From: Prionace glauca
Taxonomy: Eukaryota > Chordata > Chondrichthyes > Carcharhiniformes > Carcharhinidae
DNA: 64,000 nucleotides
Reading direction: 5' to 3'
NCBI GenBank assembly: GCA_037974335.1
Contig: CM075732.1
Location: 99,965,789 to 100,029,788 of the forward strand
Part shown: positions 12,466 to 24,550 of the stretch, in pieces
How positions within the stretch are numbered: position 1 is the stretch's first letter
Layout: every line of letters starts with the position of its first letter
Made by a program: the position numbers and the translations under genes
The notes under the pieces: generated by a model
Databases searched by the model: none
What the model was told of the DNA's origin: nothing
What the model saw: the letters and a program-made list of their open reading frames with translations, nothing else

Positions 12466-13591
12466 AGAACATAAGAACATAAGAAATAGGAGCAGGAGTA
12501 GGCCATCTGGCCCTTCGAGCCTGCCCCGCCATTCAATAAGATCATGGTTGATCTGTCGTGACTCAGCTCCACCTTCCCGCCCTCTCCCCATAACCCTTAA
12601 TCCCTTCTCTTATCAAAAACCCATCAACCCGTTTCTTAAAAATATTTAGCGAGGCAGCCTCCACCACTTCAACGGGCAGAGAATTCCAGAGATTCACCAC
12701 CCTTTGAGTGAAGAAGTTCCTCCTCAACTCTGTTCTAAACCGCCCCCCCCTTTATCTTGAGGCTGTGCCCCCTAGTCCTACTGTCTTTTTTGAGCGGGAA
12801 GAGTCTCTCCACCTCTATCCTATCCATCCCATTCATCATCTTATACGTCTCAATGAGATCTCCCCTCATTCTTCTAAACTCTAACGAGTACAAGCCTAGT
12901 TTATTCAGCCTCTCCTCATAGCTCAATCCCCTCAACTCCGGTATCAGCCGAGTAAACCTCCTCTGCACTCCCTCCAGGGCCAAAACATCCTTGCGCAGGT
13001 GCGGCGCCCAAAACTGCACACAGTACTCCAGCTGCGGCCTCACCAATGCCCTATACAGCTGCAGCAAGACCTCCCTACTTTTATATTCAATCCCCTTCGC
13101 TATGAAGGCCAGCATCCCATTCGCCTTCCTGACCACCTGCTGCACCTGCAAGCTGGGTTTTTGCGACTCATGCACAAGGACCCCGAGGTCCCTCTGCACC
13201 GTCGCCTGCTGCAGTTTTTCGCCCCGTAAGTAATAGTCCTTCCTACCATTCCTCCTACCAAAGTGGACCACCTCACACTTGCCAACATTGAATTCCATTT
13301 GCCATTTCCTGGCCCATTCGCCCAGCCTATCTAGATCCTTCTGCAGACTCTCCACACCCTCCGCACAATTTGCCTTTCCCCCAATCTTGGTGTCATCAGC
13401 AAATTTCGACACCCTGCACTCGGTTCCCTCCTCCAGATCATCTATATAAATGGTAAATAGCTGAGGCCCCAGCACCGACCCCTGGGGCACCCCACTAGTC
13501 ACCAACCGCCAATCCGAATAGCATCCATTGACCCCCACTCTCTGCCTCCTATTTGACAACCAATCCTCTATCCACGCTAACACCCTACCCC
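12466..13591 (-). mobile_element. LINE A8: CR1-group, nested in an older LINE, left copy only
   Basis: It starts with the TTCTTATG-type tail (plus strand aacataagaacataagaaat) and ends 5'-truncated at 13591. One frame (13583-12735) encodes LAWIEDWLSNRRQRVGVNG, SGVPQGSVLGPQLF, SKFADDTKIGG (intact catalytic pair) and onward to SLKIKGG, with one break near the 3' end. The low number of breaks indicates a fairly young insertion. The right duplicate lacks this whole block. Confidence 0.9.
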
Positions 13592-13690
13592 CAAAGATTG
13601 GGTCGATTGGGCCTGTGTTGACTGGAATTTGGAAGAATGTGAGGGAATCTCATTTATACACATCCTCGGGTAAGATTTTAAGAATGGTGA
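13592..13690 (+). mobile_element. Old CR1-group LINE, right of LINE A8
   Basis: Sequence after LINE A8 resumes the older plus-strand element with tgtgagggaatctcatttat, which matches the region after FRRMRGDLI in other copies. The join is inferred from order and spacing; no long frame remains. Confidence 0.4.
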
Positions 13691-13824
13691 GTGATTGGCC
13701 CTCACCATCGCTACATTCAGAGTGTAACACACAGAGGCCGACTCTCAATCTCCGACTGCCCTTTAACGCTCACTGGAACAGAACGGGAGCGGAAAATCCC
13801 TGCCTCTGATTCCCATCGACTCCA

Positions 13825-14105
13825 GTTTTGATCAGGCTCCTTGATTCCACACTCAGTCAAATGCTGCCTTGATGTTGAGGGCAGTCACTCTCACTCTCAC
13901 CCCCTGGAGTTCAGCTCTTTTGTCCATGTTTGAACCAAGGCTGTAATGAGGTCAGGAGCTGAGTGACCCCCTGGCGAAACCCAAACTGAGCATCCGTCAG
14001 CAGGTTATTGCTGAGTAAGAGCCTCTTGATGACACTGTTGATGACCTCTTCCATCACTTTGCTGATGATGATACAATATACTCTTCAGAGCTTCTCTGTC
14101 TCAGA
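13825..14105 (-). mobile_element. LINE reverse transcriptase fragment, not CR1-like
   Basis: The minus strand reads VMEEVINSVIKRLLLSNNLL, TDAQFGFRQGVTQLLTSLQP and a degenerate continuation: the QFGFRxG box of a non-LTR reverse transcriptase in a form unlike the CR1 copies here (QHGFVKG). It is closest in style to Rex1/Babar or L2-type elements. A few breaks are visible. Confidence 0.55.
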
Positions 14106-14484
14106 TGGAGATGTGGTTTACAATTCCACAGAGACATTCTTCAATTCTTCAATCCCTAAACCCGAGCAGGATGGCAGGTTGGTGATGGCGAGAGTCAATG
14201 TTCTGTGGAACGGTTTACAGGAGGTCATGAATACATTGACATCATGGATTTATTATTGGAAAATTCACTTTGATATCGATATTCCATTTTGGGAAGTAAA
14301 ATAAGGAGCTCAGATTGTTTGGAAATGAAGAATGTAAATAGATATGGGAGGATCTGGGAGAATAAACACACAGATCACTGACAGGAAAAACACAGACCAA
14401 TAAGGTCATCACAAAAACAAAACAAAGGCTGAGTTTTATTTCTCGAGGGATAGGATTGAAAAGTAGTGACGTTTCACTGAGCTG

Positions 14485-15140
14485 TTATCAATCCTCACTT
14501 CCTCACCATTTGGACCACAGTGTACATTTCTGGTCACTATTTTAGAAAGAAGATGGAGAGACTTTGAAGAAAGTACAAAGAGGATTCACAAAGATCAGAC
14601 CAGGACTGGATTTTATTCCAGTCAGGAAAAGATAATTGGGCTGGGTTCTTTTCTCTTGTAAAGAGAAGACAAATGATTATTTACAAATTCATTCACGGGA
14701 TGTGGGTGTCAGTGGCTGGGCCAGCATTTATTACCCATCACTAACTACCCTCCATCTCAGCAGGCATTGTTCAGACTCAACCACATTGCTGTGGCTCTGG
14801 AGTCACATGTAGGCCAGACCGGGTAAGGACGGCAGATTTCCTTCCCGAAAGGACATGAGTGATCTAATGGAGATGTTTAAAATGATGGAAGGTTTTGATA
14901 GCGTGACAGAGAGAGTCTCCATTTGTGGAGAAGAATGAAAAGAGGGAGCATCGATATCAGATAGTCACTAATCAATCCAATGGGAAATGGAGAAGAAAGA
15001 TCTTTCCCCAGAGAGTGGTCAGAATGTGGAGCTCACAGCAAGTGGCTCAAGTGTTCCGATGCAGCGGATGTCACTGCTGAACAAGTCAGAGGCCAGGGTG
15101 GAAGCTGGTTTGATGGATTTTTTATTTGGATCCATGGATG
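14485..15140 (+). mobile_element. Old CR1-group 3' fragment with an inserted repeat
   Basis: 14485-14675 and 14860-15140 are the C-terminal coding part of an old CR1 element (counterparts of LEYCVQFW, RFTRM and FFTQR; tcccaatgggaaatggagaa near 14980). Between them, 14690-14855 is a separate element (ttcattcacgggatgtgggt; gccagcatttattacccatc) that also occurs at 16345 and at the end of the Rex1-like LINE at 32380. The duplicate is at about 53440-54100. Confidence 0.55.
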
Positions 15141-16344
15141 GAGCTGCTGAACAGAGTCACAGGACTGCCAATCAACTCTTAACAAAAGATCAAACATTTA
15201 TTCAAGAAAAGATTGGCTATAACACACTATTTCTTCACCCAGCTAGACTTTTACAGATATGTACAGATTGTTAAGGATAACACAAGTTACTAAATGCTAT
15301 CTCAAACTCGAATATGCTCAGTAAGCACACAGTCCATATAAACCAAGAGAAAAGTTGTGGTCAGAAATCCCACACTCTGAAACTAAGTGACAGCTGTCAT
15401 CAAAACAATTTCTGTTGATTTCTCTTCCATTCTATCATTGGCCTCACTGGTTCTCTGACTTTCACATGAGGATTTCCAATCACTGCTCTTGAAGAACATG
15501 CCTTGGAATCTTCTCCCAAATTACGCTTTTACTTCCTGTCATCACCAAGGATCTACCTCCAGGGTTTCAACCTCTCCTTCTGGTATTCCTCTGCCCCGGA
15601 TTGCCACATACATCCTAGCTTCACCTCCCACACACTCTCTCAGATGCCCAGTTGTGCCAACAGAACACAACTGCTTCACAGGCTGCACTGACTTGATACC
15701 AATCTTCCACTCGCTGACATGCCCCAGGTCTGTACCCTGCAGCTCTGTCTTTAACTTGGAGTCTCTCTCTCTGCTCCTGACTTCACTGAACACAATCTTT
15801 TCCCAGATTTCTGTCGTTCATTCCTTTATCTTCACAGTTTTCCTGGGACTCTGTTCTGTCCCATTCCCTGGTCTTGAGGACTTTCTGTTCTGTAGCTTGG
15901 GGCTAGCTTTCTGTCACTGTGCATTGTCCCACATTTTCTAGCAGTTTCTGAGAGAGTTGCTTTCTCCTGGGTTACTTTCTTTCAACTGAACGAACTGCTC
16001 GGACTGTCTGTGTGTGGCCCCTGGTTACTGAGCAATTGCCTCTTTATTTAACCCTGTATTAGCTTTAACATTGTAAAACCATCATTACAATGCAGACATC
16101 TAATCCGTGCTACAGACTCGCAAGCAACTTTGAAAAATGAAACTAAAATTGAAGATTTCACCCTTTTAGCACAAATACAGAATCACAGAATGAAGGTTAA
16201 TTGAAACGAGAACTTATTTCAAATCCCCACAAATACAAATATAAATGATTTAAAACCTGCTCCATTTCCTCATTGATGGGATTGGCATCGATACAGTTAA
16301 GGGAAAGTTAGTCAGCAAATGAGGAAGAGTGGTGGGATTTTTTT
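15141..16344. other. Unassigned sequence shared by both copies
   Basis: No coding region, RNA gene or familiar repeat recognised. It matches 54101-55300 with only scattered differences. Open frames here are short and without motifs. Confidence 0.4.
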
Positions 16345-16900
16345 GATTCATTCCCGGGAGATGGGCATCAATGGCTGGTCAGCATTTATTGTCCATCCCT
16401 AGTTACCCTGGAGAAGGTGGTGGTGAGCTGCCTTCTTGAATCGCTGCAGTCCATGTTCTGTGGGTTGACCCTCAATGCCGTTAGGGAAGGAATTCCAGGA
16501 TTGTGACCCAGCGACTGTGAAGGAACAGCGATATATTTCCAAGTCAGGATGGTGAGTGACTCGGAGGGGAACTTGCAGGTGGTGGCGTTCCCCTGTATCT
16601 GCTGCCCTCGTCCTTCCAGATGGAAGTGGTCGTGGGTTTGGAAGGTGCTGTTGAAGGATTTTTGGTGAATTGCTATTGGGTGTTTTGTGACATGTAATTA
16701 GTGAATAGGCTTTGGGGAGTCAGAAATTGTGTTACTATTTGTAAAATTCCCTCTCTCTGACCTGCTCTGGTGATCACAGTATTGATAAGGCCAGTCCAGT
16801 TCAGTGCCTGCTGAATGGTAACCTCCATGATGTTGATAGTTGGAGATTCAGTGATGGTGATGCCATTGAATGCCAAGGGGAGATGGTTAGATGCTCTCTG
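16345..16900 (-). mobile_element. Rex1/Babar-like LINE, 3' part
   Basis: The minus strand encodes GITITESPTINIMEVTIQQA and VITRAGQREGILQIVTQFLT, the same protein stretch as in the element at 31375-32430, followed by the 3' part (ccatccctagttaccctgga; gctgccttcttgaatcgctg on the plus strand). The duplicate is at about 55300-55855. Confidence 0.7.
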
Positions 16901-17254
16901 GTTGGAGATGGTCTTTGCCTGGCACCTGTGTGGTGTGAATGTTACTTACCAGTTGCCAGCCCAAGACTGAATGTTGTCTGGTTTTGCTACATATGGGCAC
17001 AGATTGTGTCGGCTTTGATGGGCTGAATGGCCTATTTCTGTGTGTATATTCTGCACAGCTCTATGAAATCTGAGGTACACTGCTCACCTGGATTTTCTAA
17101 GATAGTCGAGTATAAAACTATTGCGAGAAATAAACTCAAGCTAAAAATTAGAGTGATAATTAGGGAGATTGAAATCTGAAGTTTACTGTAATAAACACCA
17201 TCTGGAATTTCTTCCAGCCCCACACAAACCTCCTCGATCCTATTGACCATCCGA

Positions 17255-17760
17255 CCACACTTCTGGAGTCAGTAATCACCATGAGAATGGCTGCAGGGAT
17301 GAGGAACTTCAGTTCTGAAGATAGATTGGAGAAATTGGGACTCTTCTCCTTGGGGAAGAGAACATTGAGAGGAGATTGAATCGAGATGTTCAAAATCAGG
17401 AGGAGTATGGATGGAGTGGATTGGGAGAAACTGTTCCCACTGCTGGAAGGATGGAGAAGCAGAGGACACAGATTTAAAGTAATTATCACAGGAAACAATG
17501 GTGACACCAGGAGAAACCTTTTGACCCAGCGACTGGGTAAGAGCTGGAATGCACTGCCTGAGAGAGTGCGGTGGATGAAGGGTTAATCAAGGATTTCAAA
17601 GGGGAATTGGATCCTTATCTGAAAGGCAAATGTTGACAGGGCTACGGGGAAAAGGCAGGGGAATGACATTTGGTGAATTGCTCCTTCAGGAGGTCAGCAG
17701 AGACACTGGGCTGAATGGCCTCATTCTGTACTGTAGCCATTCTCTGGTTCTGTGAAAGTC
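17255..17760 (+). mobile_element. CR1-group LINE 3' fragment
   Basis: The plus strand has EMFKIRRSMDGVDWEKLFPL, GHRFKVIITGN and LGKSWNALPERV, the last coding segment of ORF2, then a CR1 3' tail ending ttctgtactgtagccattct. It is old, with several breaks. The duplicate is at about 56225-56702. 16901-17254 holds a further tail-like piece (gatgggctgaatggcctatt near 17020). Confidence 0.7.
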
Positions 17761-18480
17761 GCGCCCTGGGATCAGGCAGAATAAATGGATCACAGAGGAT
17801 TGTTCATGGAGAGAGTCGGAACTGAGGAATTTAATGAGGAGACAAGTGGGGTCAGGGTGTGGGGGGAGGGGATGGCTCGTTGGGTTGGGTGTTAGTCTGG
17901 AAGATCAGGAGTTAGGACTGTGTATCAGGGAGAAGGTGGATAGATTGCTGAGAAGAACGTAATGGAGAATGGGGAAATGGGGCGAAGGGAGGTAGATTGG
18001 TGAGGAGCTACAGAGTCGCGTGGGGAAATGGGGAAAGATGCTGGGTAGAATTGGGGAAGTGGGGACAATGTGAGGATAAGGAGTTGATCAATGAAATGAG
18101 GACACTGTTTTAAACATGTTCCTGATGGTCCCGATGTCCCTGCTCTCAGAATGGGATCATATGAAACATTATCTTCTGTAGTTCAGGAATCACGAGTTTG
18201 TTTATTGCCTGTTCAAACAAAATTAAAAATACTTCAGTTTCCAAAATTAATCCTGTAGCAAATGTGAGAATAAAGGATCATTTCCCATCCTCTGATGAGG
18301 TTCTCCAGGTTTTAACTCTGTTATTAATGACTAAAACTCCAAGAATCTATCTCCAGCCTGAGCTGAGTGAGTTGATCCCAGATGGAATGGGAGTCGGGGC
18401 TATAATTGGTCTTAACACTGAGAGGGTAGGAAGTGAAATTGTTCAGTATTCCCACTTCACATATTGGGAACCATGGTGTG
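17761..18480. other. Unassigned sequence shared by both copies
   Basis: G-rich non-coding stretch (17820-18070) followed by AT-richer sequence. Nothing recognisable. It matches 56703-57425. Confidence 0.4.
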
Positions 18481-18650
18481 AAATGTGTGTGTGCGTGTTA
18501 CTGAGTGTATGTGTGTAAGTACATGTCTGTTGAGGATGTTTGTGTGTCTATGTACATTTGTGAGTGTGTGTCTATTTGTATATATTCAGGTCCAGGTGTA
18601 TATATGTACTTGTATTTGTTATATATCACACACAGCATTCAGTGTGTTGG
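18481..18650 (+). repeat. TG-rich low-complexity region
   Basis: Imperfect TGTG tracts (tgtgtgtgcgtg, tgtgtgtaag) and TATA-rich ends. In the right copy the same tract (57426 on) is split by an inserted element at about 57620. A similar TG-rich tract is at 21375-21440 and 60720-60790. Confidence 0.7.
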
Positions 18651-18784
18651 CCCACAGTGTTAATAATGGTCCATTGCCACACTGGACTCACAGCTCTCGT
18701 CAATTCTATGCAGTGTTGTGGTTAAGGGTTCATTCTGAGTGAAAGTTTCCCTCTATTTCAGCATTGATACAAAACAGGACATTC

Positions 18785-18985
18785 CAAAGATGAGAAGGTT
18801 ACGTGGATTAATCATGGTAAATTGCCCCTTCGTGTTCAATGATGTATCGGTTAGATGCGTATGATTGGCCATGGTAAATGCACAGGGTTACAGGAACAGA
18901 GCTGATAGAAGCGCATGGGATGTTCTTTCAGACTCGATGGGCTGAATGGCCTCTTTCTGCACTGGAGGGACTCTAAGATTCTAAA
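18785..18985 (+). mobile_element. SINE 3' half
   Basis: The block ending gactcgatgggctgaatggc and ctctttctgcactggaggga is the 3' part typical of the tRNA-derived SINE group in this genome. The tRNA-like head is absent. The duplicate is at about 58135-58335. Confidence 0.5.
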
Positions 18986-19030
18986 TCAGCTGCTTTTCCT
19001 GAACTTTGGTGAAATGGAATAGAAACATAC

Positions 19031-19059
19031 CTTTAAGGTCACTGTATATCGACTCACGT
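19031..19059 (-). CDS. Candidate further cytoplasmic exon of the receptor
   Basis: Entering in phase 1 from exon 6 this short stretch reads N-VSRYTVTLK up to a donor GTATGT; the acceptor would be CAAAG just before it. The alternative upstream acceptor TTAG does not keep the frame. The duplicate at 58378-58406 reads NLSLYTVTLK. A tyrosine in a receptor tail would fit, but YTVT is not a full ITIM, the exon is tiny and the acceptor is weak, so this may be chance. Confidence 0.28.
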
Positions 19060-19424
19060 CTTTGCTGTAATGCCTAACAGAAAATAGAGACATGTTAGAG
19101 ATTGTGATCTAGTAACATGTGTGCAATGAGAAGCTTATTTGGTATATTTTTACATTCTAATAACATTCCCTTCAAGGTGACAGTAATTTCTTTGACTCTA
19201 TTTGGATGGACAGCTTCCCGAATTCCTACGTGTTGGTTCAGTGGAAGCAAGCTTGAATTTGAGGCTGATTGTGGCTTCAAACCCCAGTCTCGAGATTGGA
19301 TTCGAGAACCCAGGCTGCCTTTTCTGTGCAGTACCGAGGGAGTGCTGCAGTGTCAGAAGGGCAGTCTTTTGGAAGAGGTGTTAGACCGAGGCCCTCTGTC
19401 AGGTGGATGTGCTGAATCTCTCAG

Positions 19425-19640
19425 CACGACTTTGAAGCAATGCCCTCACTCAAAGGGTTGTGAATCTTTGGAACTCGCTCCCCCAGAGGGTGTGGGTGCT
19501 CCATCGATGAGAGAATTGAAGGCTGGGATGGACAGATTTTGGGTCTCTCTGGGAATTAAGTGGTTTGAGGAATGGCTGGGACAGTGGATGTGAGGGGGAA
19601 AATTGGCCTTGGTTGTGTTGATGAGTGGAGCAGGCTGGAG
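19425..19640 (+). mobile_element. CR1-group LINE tail fragment
   Basis: The plus strand shows a degenerate ORF2 end (caaagggttgtgaatctttg; gaattgaaggctgggatgga) and the beginning of the 3' tail. Duplicate at 58790-59000. 19641-20724 holds nothing I can name apart from one AATAAA-bearing stretch discussed under rejected items. Confidence 0.5.
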
Positions 19641-20724
19641 GGGGCGCAGTGAATCCTCACCCCATATTTATGATTTAATATTCTAAAAGCAGCAGCGCTC
19701 TCCCTGTGTTCTTGCTGTGTTCCAATTGTTTCCTTTCTATCCTAAACAGCAATGACTGCACATCCAAAGCTCTTCACTCGGTGTAAAGGATTTTGAGGTG
19801 TTTGGAGGTTGTGAGAGGAGGAATATTAATGGAGGGTTCTCACTCTCTCTGAGAATTGTGGGACACAGAGAGTGGCCACAGCTTTGTGAGGTTGGCAGTG
19901 ATCATGGAGACAGGGGATTGGGAATGAGAGCAGAGTCTGTGCTGCTCCACGGGGAGATAATGAGGTTTGTCCCTGTGGTTTGGGGAGGAGGGGGTGATGG
20001 TGTGAGGCTGGGATTGGACAGGAATGGGATTGGAAAGTGGAGATAGTAATTCACCAGCACACTCAGACAATGAGAATCCAGTGGGAAGTCCAACATGTTG
20101 GATATTTGTTCAGTCACCCAGCCCATTCCCATTGCTTGTGATTGGTTGGATAGACTTGTCAATACAATACTTGGGGCCAATGAGATCGCAGAAAGCGGAA
20201 AACTTTGAGCATGTGGTGAATGTTGATCCTCAGACATATCCCAGTGCATTGTGGGGAGAGATATTTACCATGTACGTTGAGTCCAAGTCTGCTGGAGAAT
20301 CTTCCAATTTCTGTAACAAGATGTAAACTGTAAAGATTAGATCAAGGAGTTATTGTAAAAATGGGAAAGTAATAAATCCTAATGGCAAAGGGTCAGGAAT
20401 TATAATCTGGACATTTATATTTCCATGAATCTGTTGATTTCTAAAACACTTTAATTCAGCAAGTGGTAAAGTCCATGTGGTGACTGTCCCTTTAAAGGGA
20501 ACACAGCAGCAGAGGGTCACCTGCCTTGAGGGACTGATTGAGACAGAGAGTGGGTCATCACCCCACGGGCTGGAGTCCTACCTTACACAGAGACAGTCTG
20601 ACGATGTGTAGGGACTGGGACAGCCGGGGGATTGCCGGTCTCTGCACAGTGTTTCCGAATGAATAAACTCCCTTTGTCTTCCTGTCAAAGTCTGTAACGT
20701 GCATCATTACAGTTCATTACAAAC

Positions 20725-21090
20725 ACAACCTCTCACAGAAACTTTCCAGTGCAGGCAGAGGCTCTTCAGCCCATCGGGTCTGTACTGACTCTCTGGTGGA
20801 GAATTCTACCCAGTCCTACTCCCTGCCTTATCCTCACAGCCTTGAACATTCTTTCTTTACAGATATCAATCTCATTCCCTTTCCAATACCTCGATCCAAC
20901 CTGCCTCCACCTCCCTGGTGCTGAGCTGGAATTCTGAATCGCCACAATCCCTGTGGTTCTCTGTTAGAGAGAGTGAGAGGGTGATCTGTGAGGAGGATGC
21001 AGAGATAATAGCAAGTGTCCCACTTGCCTTTTTAACTCTCCTATTCACTTGTTCTGTCACCTTCAGGGATCTGTGAGTCAGTGCTCCAAA
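20725..21090 (-). mobile_element. CR1-group LINE fragments
   Basis: A tail-like block (gcccatcgggtctgtactga) and a coding piece TEQVNRRVKKASGTLAIISA (the segment corresponding to QVVRKANGMLAFIARG) lie on the minus strand. The fragments are old and short. Duplicate at 60071-60436. 21091-22082 has nothing I can assign. Confidence 0.55.
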
Positions 21091-22082
21091 ATCCAGCTGT
21101 CCCTCTGAGCTTCCAGTGTCCTGCCATTCATTAATGCTGGCCTAACCAGTGACACCCACATCCCGTGAAAGCAATCTCATCTCTCTTTCACACATCTCCA
21201 ATTCTCACTTTGATACAACGGGAGGGAGAGCCTTCCCTATACTGAGGGTGCATTGTGGGTCGGAATGGAGTTCCTCGAGAGAAGCAGAGGTCAGGCAGGA
21301 GCCTGGAGAAGGAGAGAGTACAGGTGAATCTGACCAACCTATTCCCAATAGTTCCTCATGAGTGAGGGGGGTGTCTCTGCATGATGGGGTGTGTGTGTGA
21401 AGGGGAGTGTGAGGGCGTGTGTGTGAGGGGGTCTGTATGTGGGAACATTCCTCCCCAGGTTGAAGTTAACTTTCGGAGTTAATGATAACTCGAGTTTCCT
21501 GCAGTTTATTCGGAAATTGGTTCACACAAACCAAAGGATTTGGAAAAGGTGCCGCAACATTCTTCAAAAAGAATTGAAAAGTGCTTCTGCTGACAGACAG
21601 GTGGTGTGGGGAACTCAGTGCAGGTTGTTCTCACTCTCCTGTCTGGAACACTGCAATGATTTGTCATTCTTACAGTAATATGGATGGTGCTCCTGTGGAA
21701 TACAATGTGCTGCCTATTTTGGAAGCAGTTTGCAAAGCTGAAGTATGAAAAATACAGTAAAACACAACAGCTGGAGGACATTTCCTTACCAAGGCAGAAG
21801 AAGCTGCTCCTCGTTTGCTGAGCTGGGTTTGATCTAAAAGGAAACACAACGATGTTACTTCCCAATAGATCCACGGAAAGATGGAGCTTTTTAAACTTGG
21901 AATGAGAGCGATTGAAAAATGCCCGTGTCACCTTGGGCAGTTTTCTCAGAGTGAAGCTAATGGGGGAGATGGGGATTATTCTCCATCAGCTGTACTGTCT
22001 TCAAAAACTCATCATCCAAATCAGAATCTCACACAACAGGAGGAGGCCATTCGCCCCATTCAGCCTGTACTAGCTCATTAAT

Positions 22083-23925
22083 AGAACATAGAACATAGAA
22101 CATTACAGCACAAACAGGCCCTTCGGCCCTCGAGTTGCGCCGATCACATCAACCCCACCAATCTATAGACCTATCTATAACCCCCAATCCCATTAAACCC
22201 CAAATACTCATCCAGAAGTCTTTTAAAAGACCCCAGCGAGTTCGCCTCCACCATCGATGACGGCAGCCGATTCCATTCACTCACCACCCTCTGAGTGAAA
22301 AACTTACCCCTAACATCACTTCTGTACTTCCCTCCCCGCACCTTAAATCTGTGTCCTCTCGTAGCGACCATTTCAACCCGGGGAAATAGCCTCTGAGAGT
22401 CCACCCTATCTATTCCTCTCAACATTTTATAAACTTCTATCAGATCGCCTCTCAACCTTCGCCTCTCTAGGGAAAAGAGTCACAGCTCCCTCAACTTATC
22501 TTCATAAGGCATGCCTCCCAGTCCAGGCAACATCCTTGTAAATCTCCTCTGCACCCTTTCAATAGCTTCCACGTCTTTCCTATAGTGAGGCGACCAGAAC
22601 TGCGCACAGTACTCCAAATGAGGCCTGACGAGGGTCCTGTAAAGTTGCAGCATTACCTCCCGACTCCTAAACTCAATCCCTCGATTAATGAAGGCCAGTA
22701 CATCATACGCCTTCTTGACCACCTCCTCCACCTGCGAGGCCGATTTAAGAGTCCTGTGGACCTGGACCCCGAGATCCTTCTGCTCTTCAACGCTACTAAG
22801 ACTCCTGCCCTTGATAGTGTGCTCGTTCATCCCGTTGGTTCTGCCGAAATGGACGACTACACATTTATCCGCGTTGAAGTCCATCTGCCACTTCTCCGCC
22901 CATTCCTGCATCCTATCTATGTCCTGCTGCAACTTTTGACATCCTTCCAGACCATCCACAACACCACCGACCTTCGTGTCATCAGCGAACTTGCTAACCC
23001 ATCCCTCCACTTCCTCATCCAGGTCATTTATGAAAATGACAAACAGCAAGGGTCCCAGAACAGATCCCTGGGGCACCCCACTGGTGACTGACCTCCATTC
23101 CGAAAAAGACCCATCCACAACCACTCTCTGCCTTCTGCAGGCAAGCCAGTTCTGGATCCACAAGGCCAAAGGCCCTTGGATCCCATGCCCTCTCACCTTC
23201 TCAAGAAGTCTTGCATGGGGGACCTTGTCAAACGCCTTGCTGAAGTCCATGTACACTACGTCCACGGCACTTCCTTCGTCAATGTGTTCAGTCACATTAT
23301 CGAAGAACTCAACTAGGCTCGTAAGGCACGACCTGCCCTTGACAAATCCATGCTGACTATTCCTGATCATGTCAAACCTCTCCAAATGCTTGTAAATCTT
23401 GTCCCTCAGAAGCCTCTCCATCAGCTTACCAACCACTGAGGTCAGACTCACTGGACGGTAATTTCCTGGGCTATCTCTGTTCCCTTTCTTGAAAATAGGG
23501 ACTACATCCGCAATCCTCCAATCTTCCGGAACCTCTCCCGTCTCCATTGACGACGCAAAGATCATCGCCAGGGGCTCTGCAATCACTTCCCTCGCCTCCC
23601 ACAGTATCCTGGGGTACAACCCATCTGGTCCCGGCGACTTATCTATTTTGATAGAATTCAAAAGTTCTAACACATCCTCCTCCTTAATGTCCACGTACTC
23701 AATCTTTTCCATCTGCTGCGAGTCCATAGCAAGATCTCCCAAATCAGCTTCCACTGTGAATACTGAGGCAAAGTACTCATTAAGCACCTCCGCCATTTCT
23801 TCTGGTTCCACACAGACCTTTCCCCCTCCACCTTTTATAGGTCCTATCCTTTCCCTTCTCACCCTTTTAATAGAGCCATTGTGCTTCATCCCACATTCCT
23901 GCTTTTTATCCACAATCCTGGAAAT
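22083..23925 (-). mobile_element. LINE D1: CR1-group ORF2, left copy
   Basis: The tail of TTCTATG repeats starts at 22083; coding sequence runs 23913-22480 (477 residues) and continues 22455-22171 after one break and an in-frame change. Motifs: SPGPDGLYPRIL, NYRPVSLTSVVGKL, YMDFSKAFDKVPHARL, SGVPQGSVLGPLLF, SKFADDTKVGG (intact catalytic pair), FFTQRVVSEWNRLP. It lacks the endonuclease (5'-truncated). The same insertion is in the right copy as LINE D3, so it predates the duplication. Confidence 0.93.
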
Positions 23926-24210
23926 TCCTCATCCTCCAGCATTTGTCCATCTCTCTTTTCCCATTATTTCTGGAATCAGCTTCCACCACATTCCCAGCTC
24001 GAGTATTCCACATCCCGACAACTCTCATTTCTCCCCATCCGTCCTCTAGATCTTTACCCAGTGATTTGAAATCGATGATCACTGGTTACTGATCCGTTCA
24101 CCAGAGGGAATAGATTTTCTCTCTATCAAAACCTCACCATCTTTAAACTCTTTACTGGGTCAGATCTGAACCTTCTCTATCCCGAGCAATCCCTCTGTGA
24201 ACGGACAATG
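23926..24210 (-). mobile_element. Old CR1-group LINE fragment
   Basis: The minus strand has the degenerate end of ORF2 (counterparts of NRKSIPSGERxSNQ, from ttctctctatcaaaacctca and cagagggaatagattttctc on the plus strand) and precedes LINE D1. It is probably the element into which LINE D1 inserted. Duplicate at 63280-63560. Confidence 0.5.
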
Positions 24211-24550
24211 TGCTCCATCTACAAAGGCATGATCACTACATGCTGGTGACACAGAGGAGGCTGTTCCTTTCTGGAAGTTTCTATCTCTTTGGAGCCACTG
24301 GCTGCAGCATTGCCAGACTGAGGGGTTGTTTCACAGTGCAGCGACAAGGCTGGGGGCAGTCTCCTGCCATCTTCATTCTGTAGGATGTAGATTTACAACC
24401 TTTAACAGGAAATTCTGTCAGTCAGACAATGAATTGGTCAAATTATTAGCAAGTTAATTACATCACAAAACTGTCAACATCAAAGGGACATCTGGGATTG
24501 AGAGTAATTCCTGCCAAACTTTGCAATAATGATTGAATTAGTTTACTTAC

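Noticed and set aside
15489-15941. 150-residue frame as a secreted cysteine-rich protein
   Set aside because: No signal peptide, splice context or recognisable motif, and the frame is shortened in the right copy.
20476-20710. AATAAA-bearing stretch (and its copy near 59830-60064) that resembles a solo long terminal repeat
   Set aside because: No flanking target duplication, no partner repeat and no internal region could be seen; the resemblance rests on a polyadenylation-like motif only.
22585-23091. Long plus-strand frames opposite LINE D (also at 61813-62445)
   Set aside because: They mirror the reverse transcriptase frame on the other strand and contain no recognisable motif.
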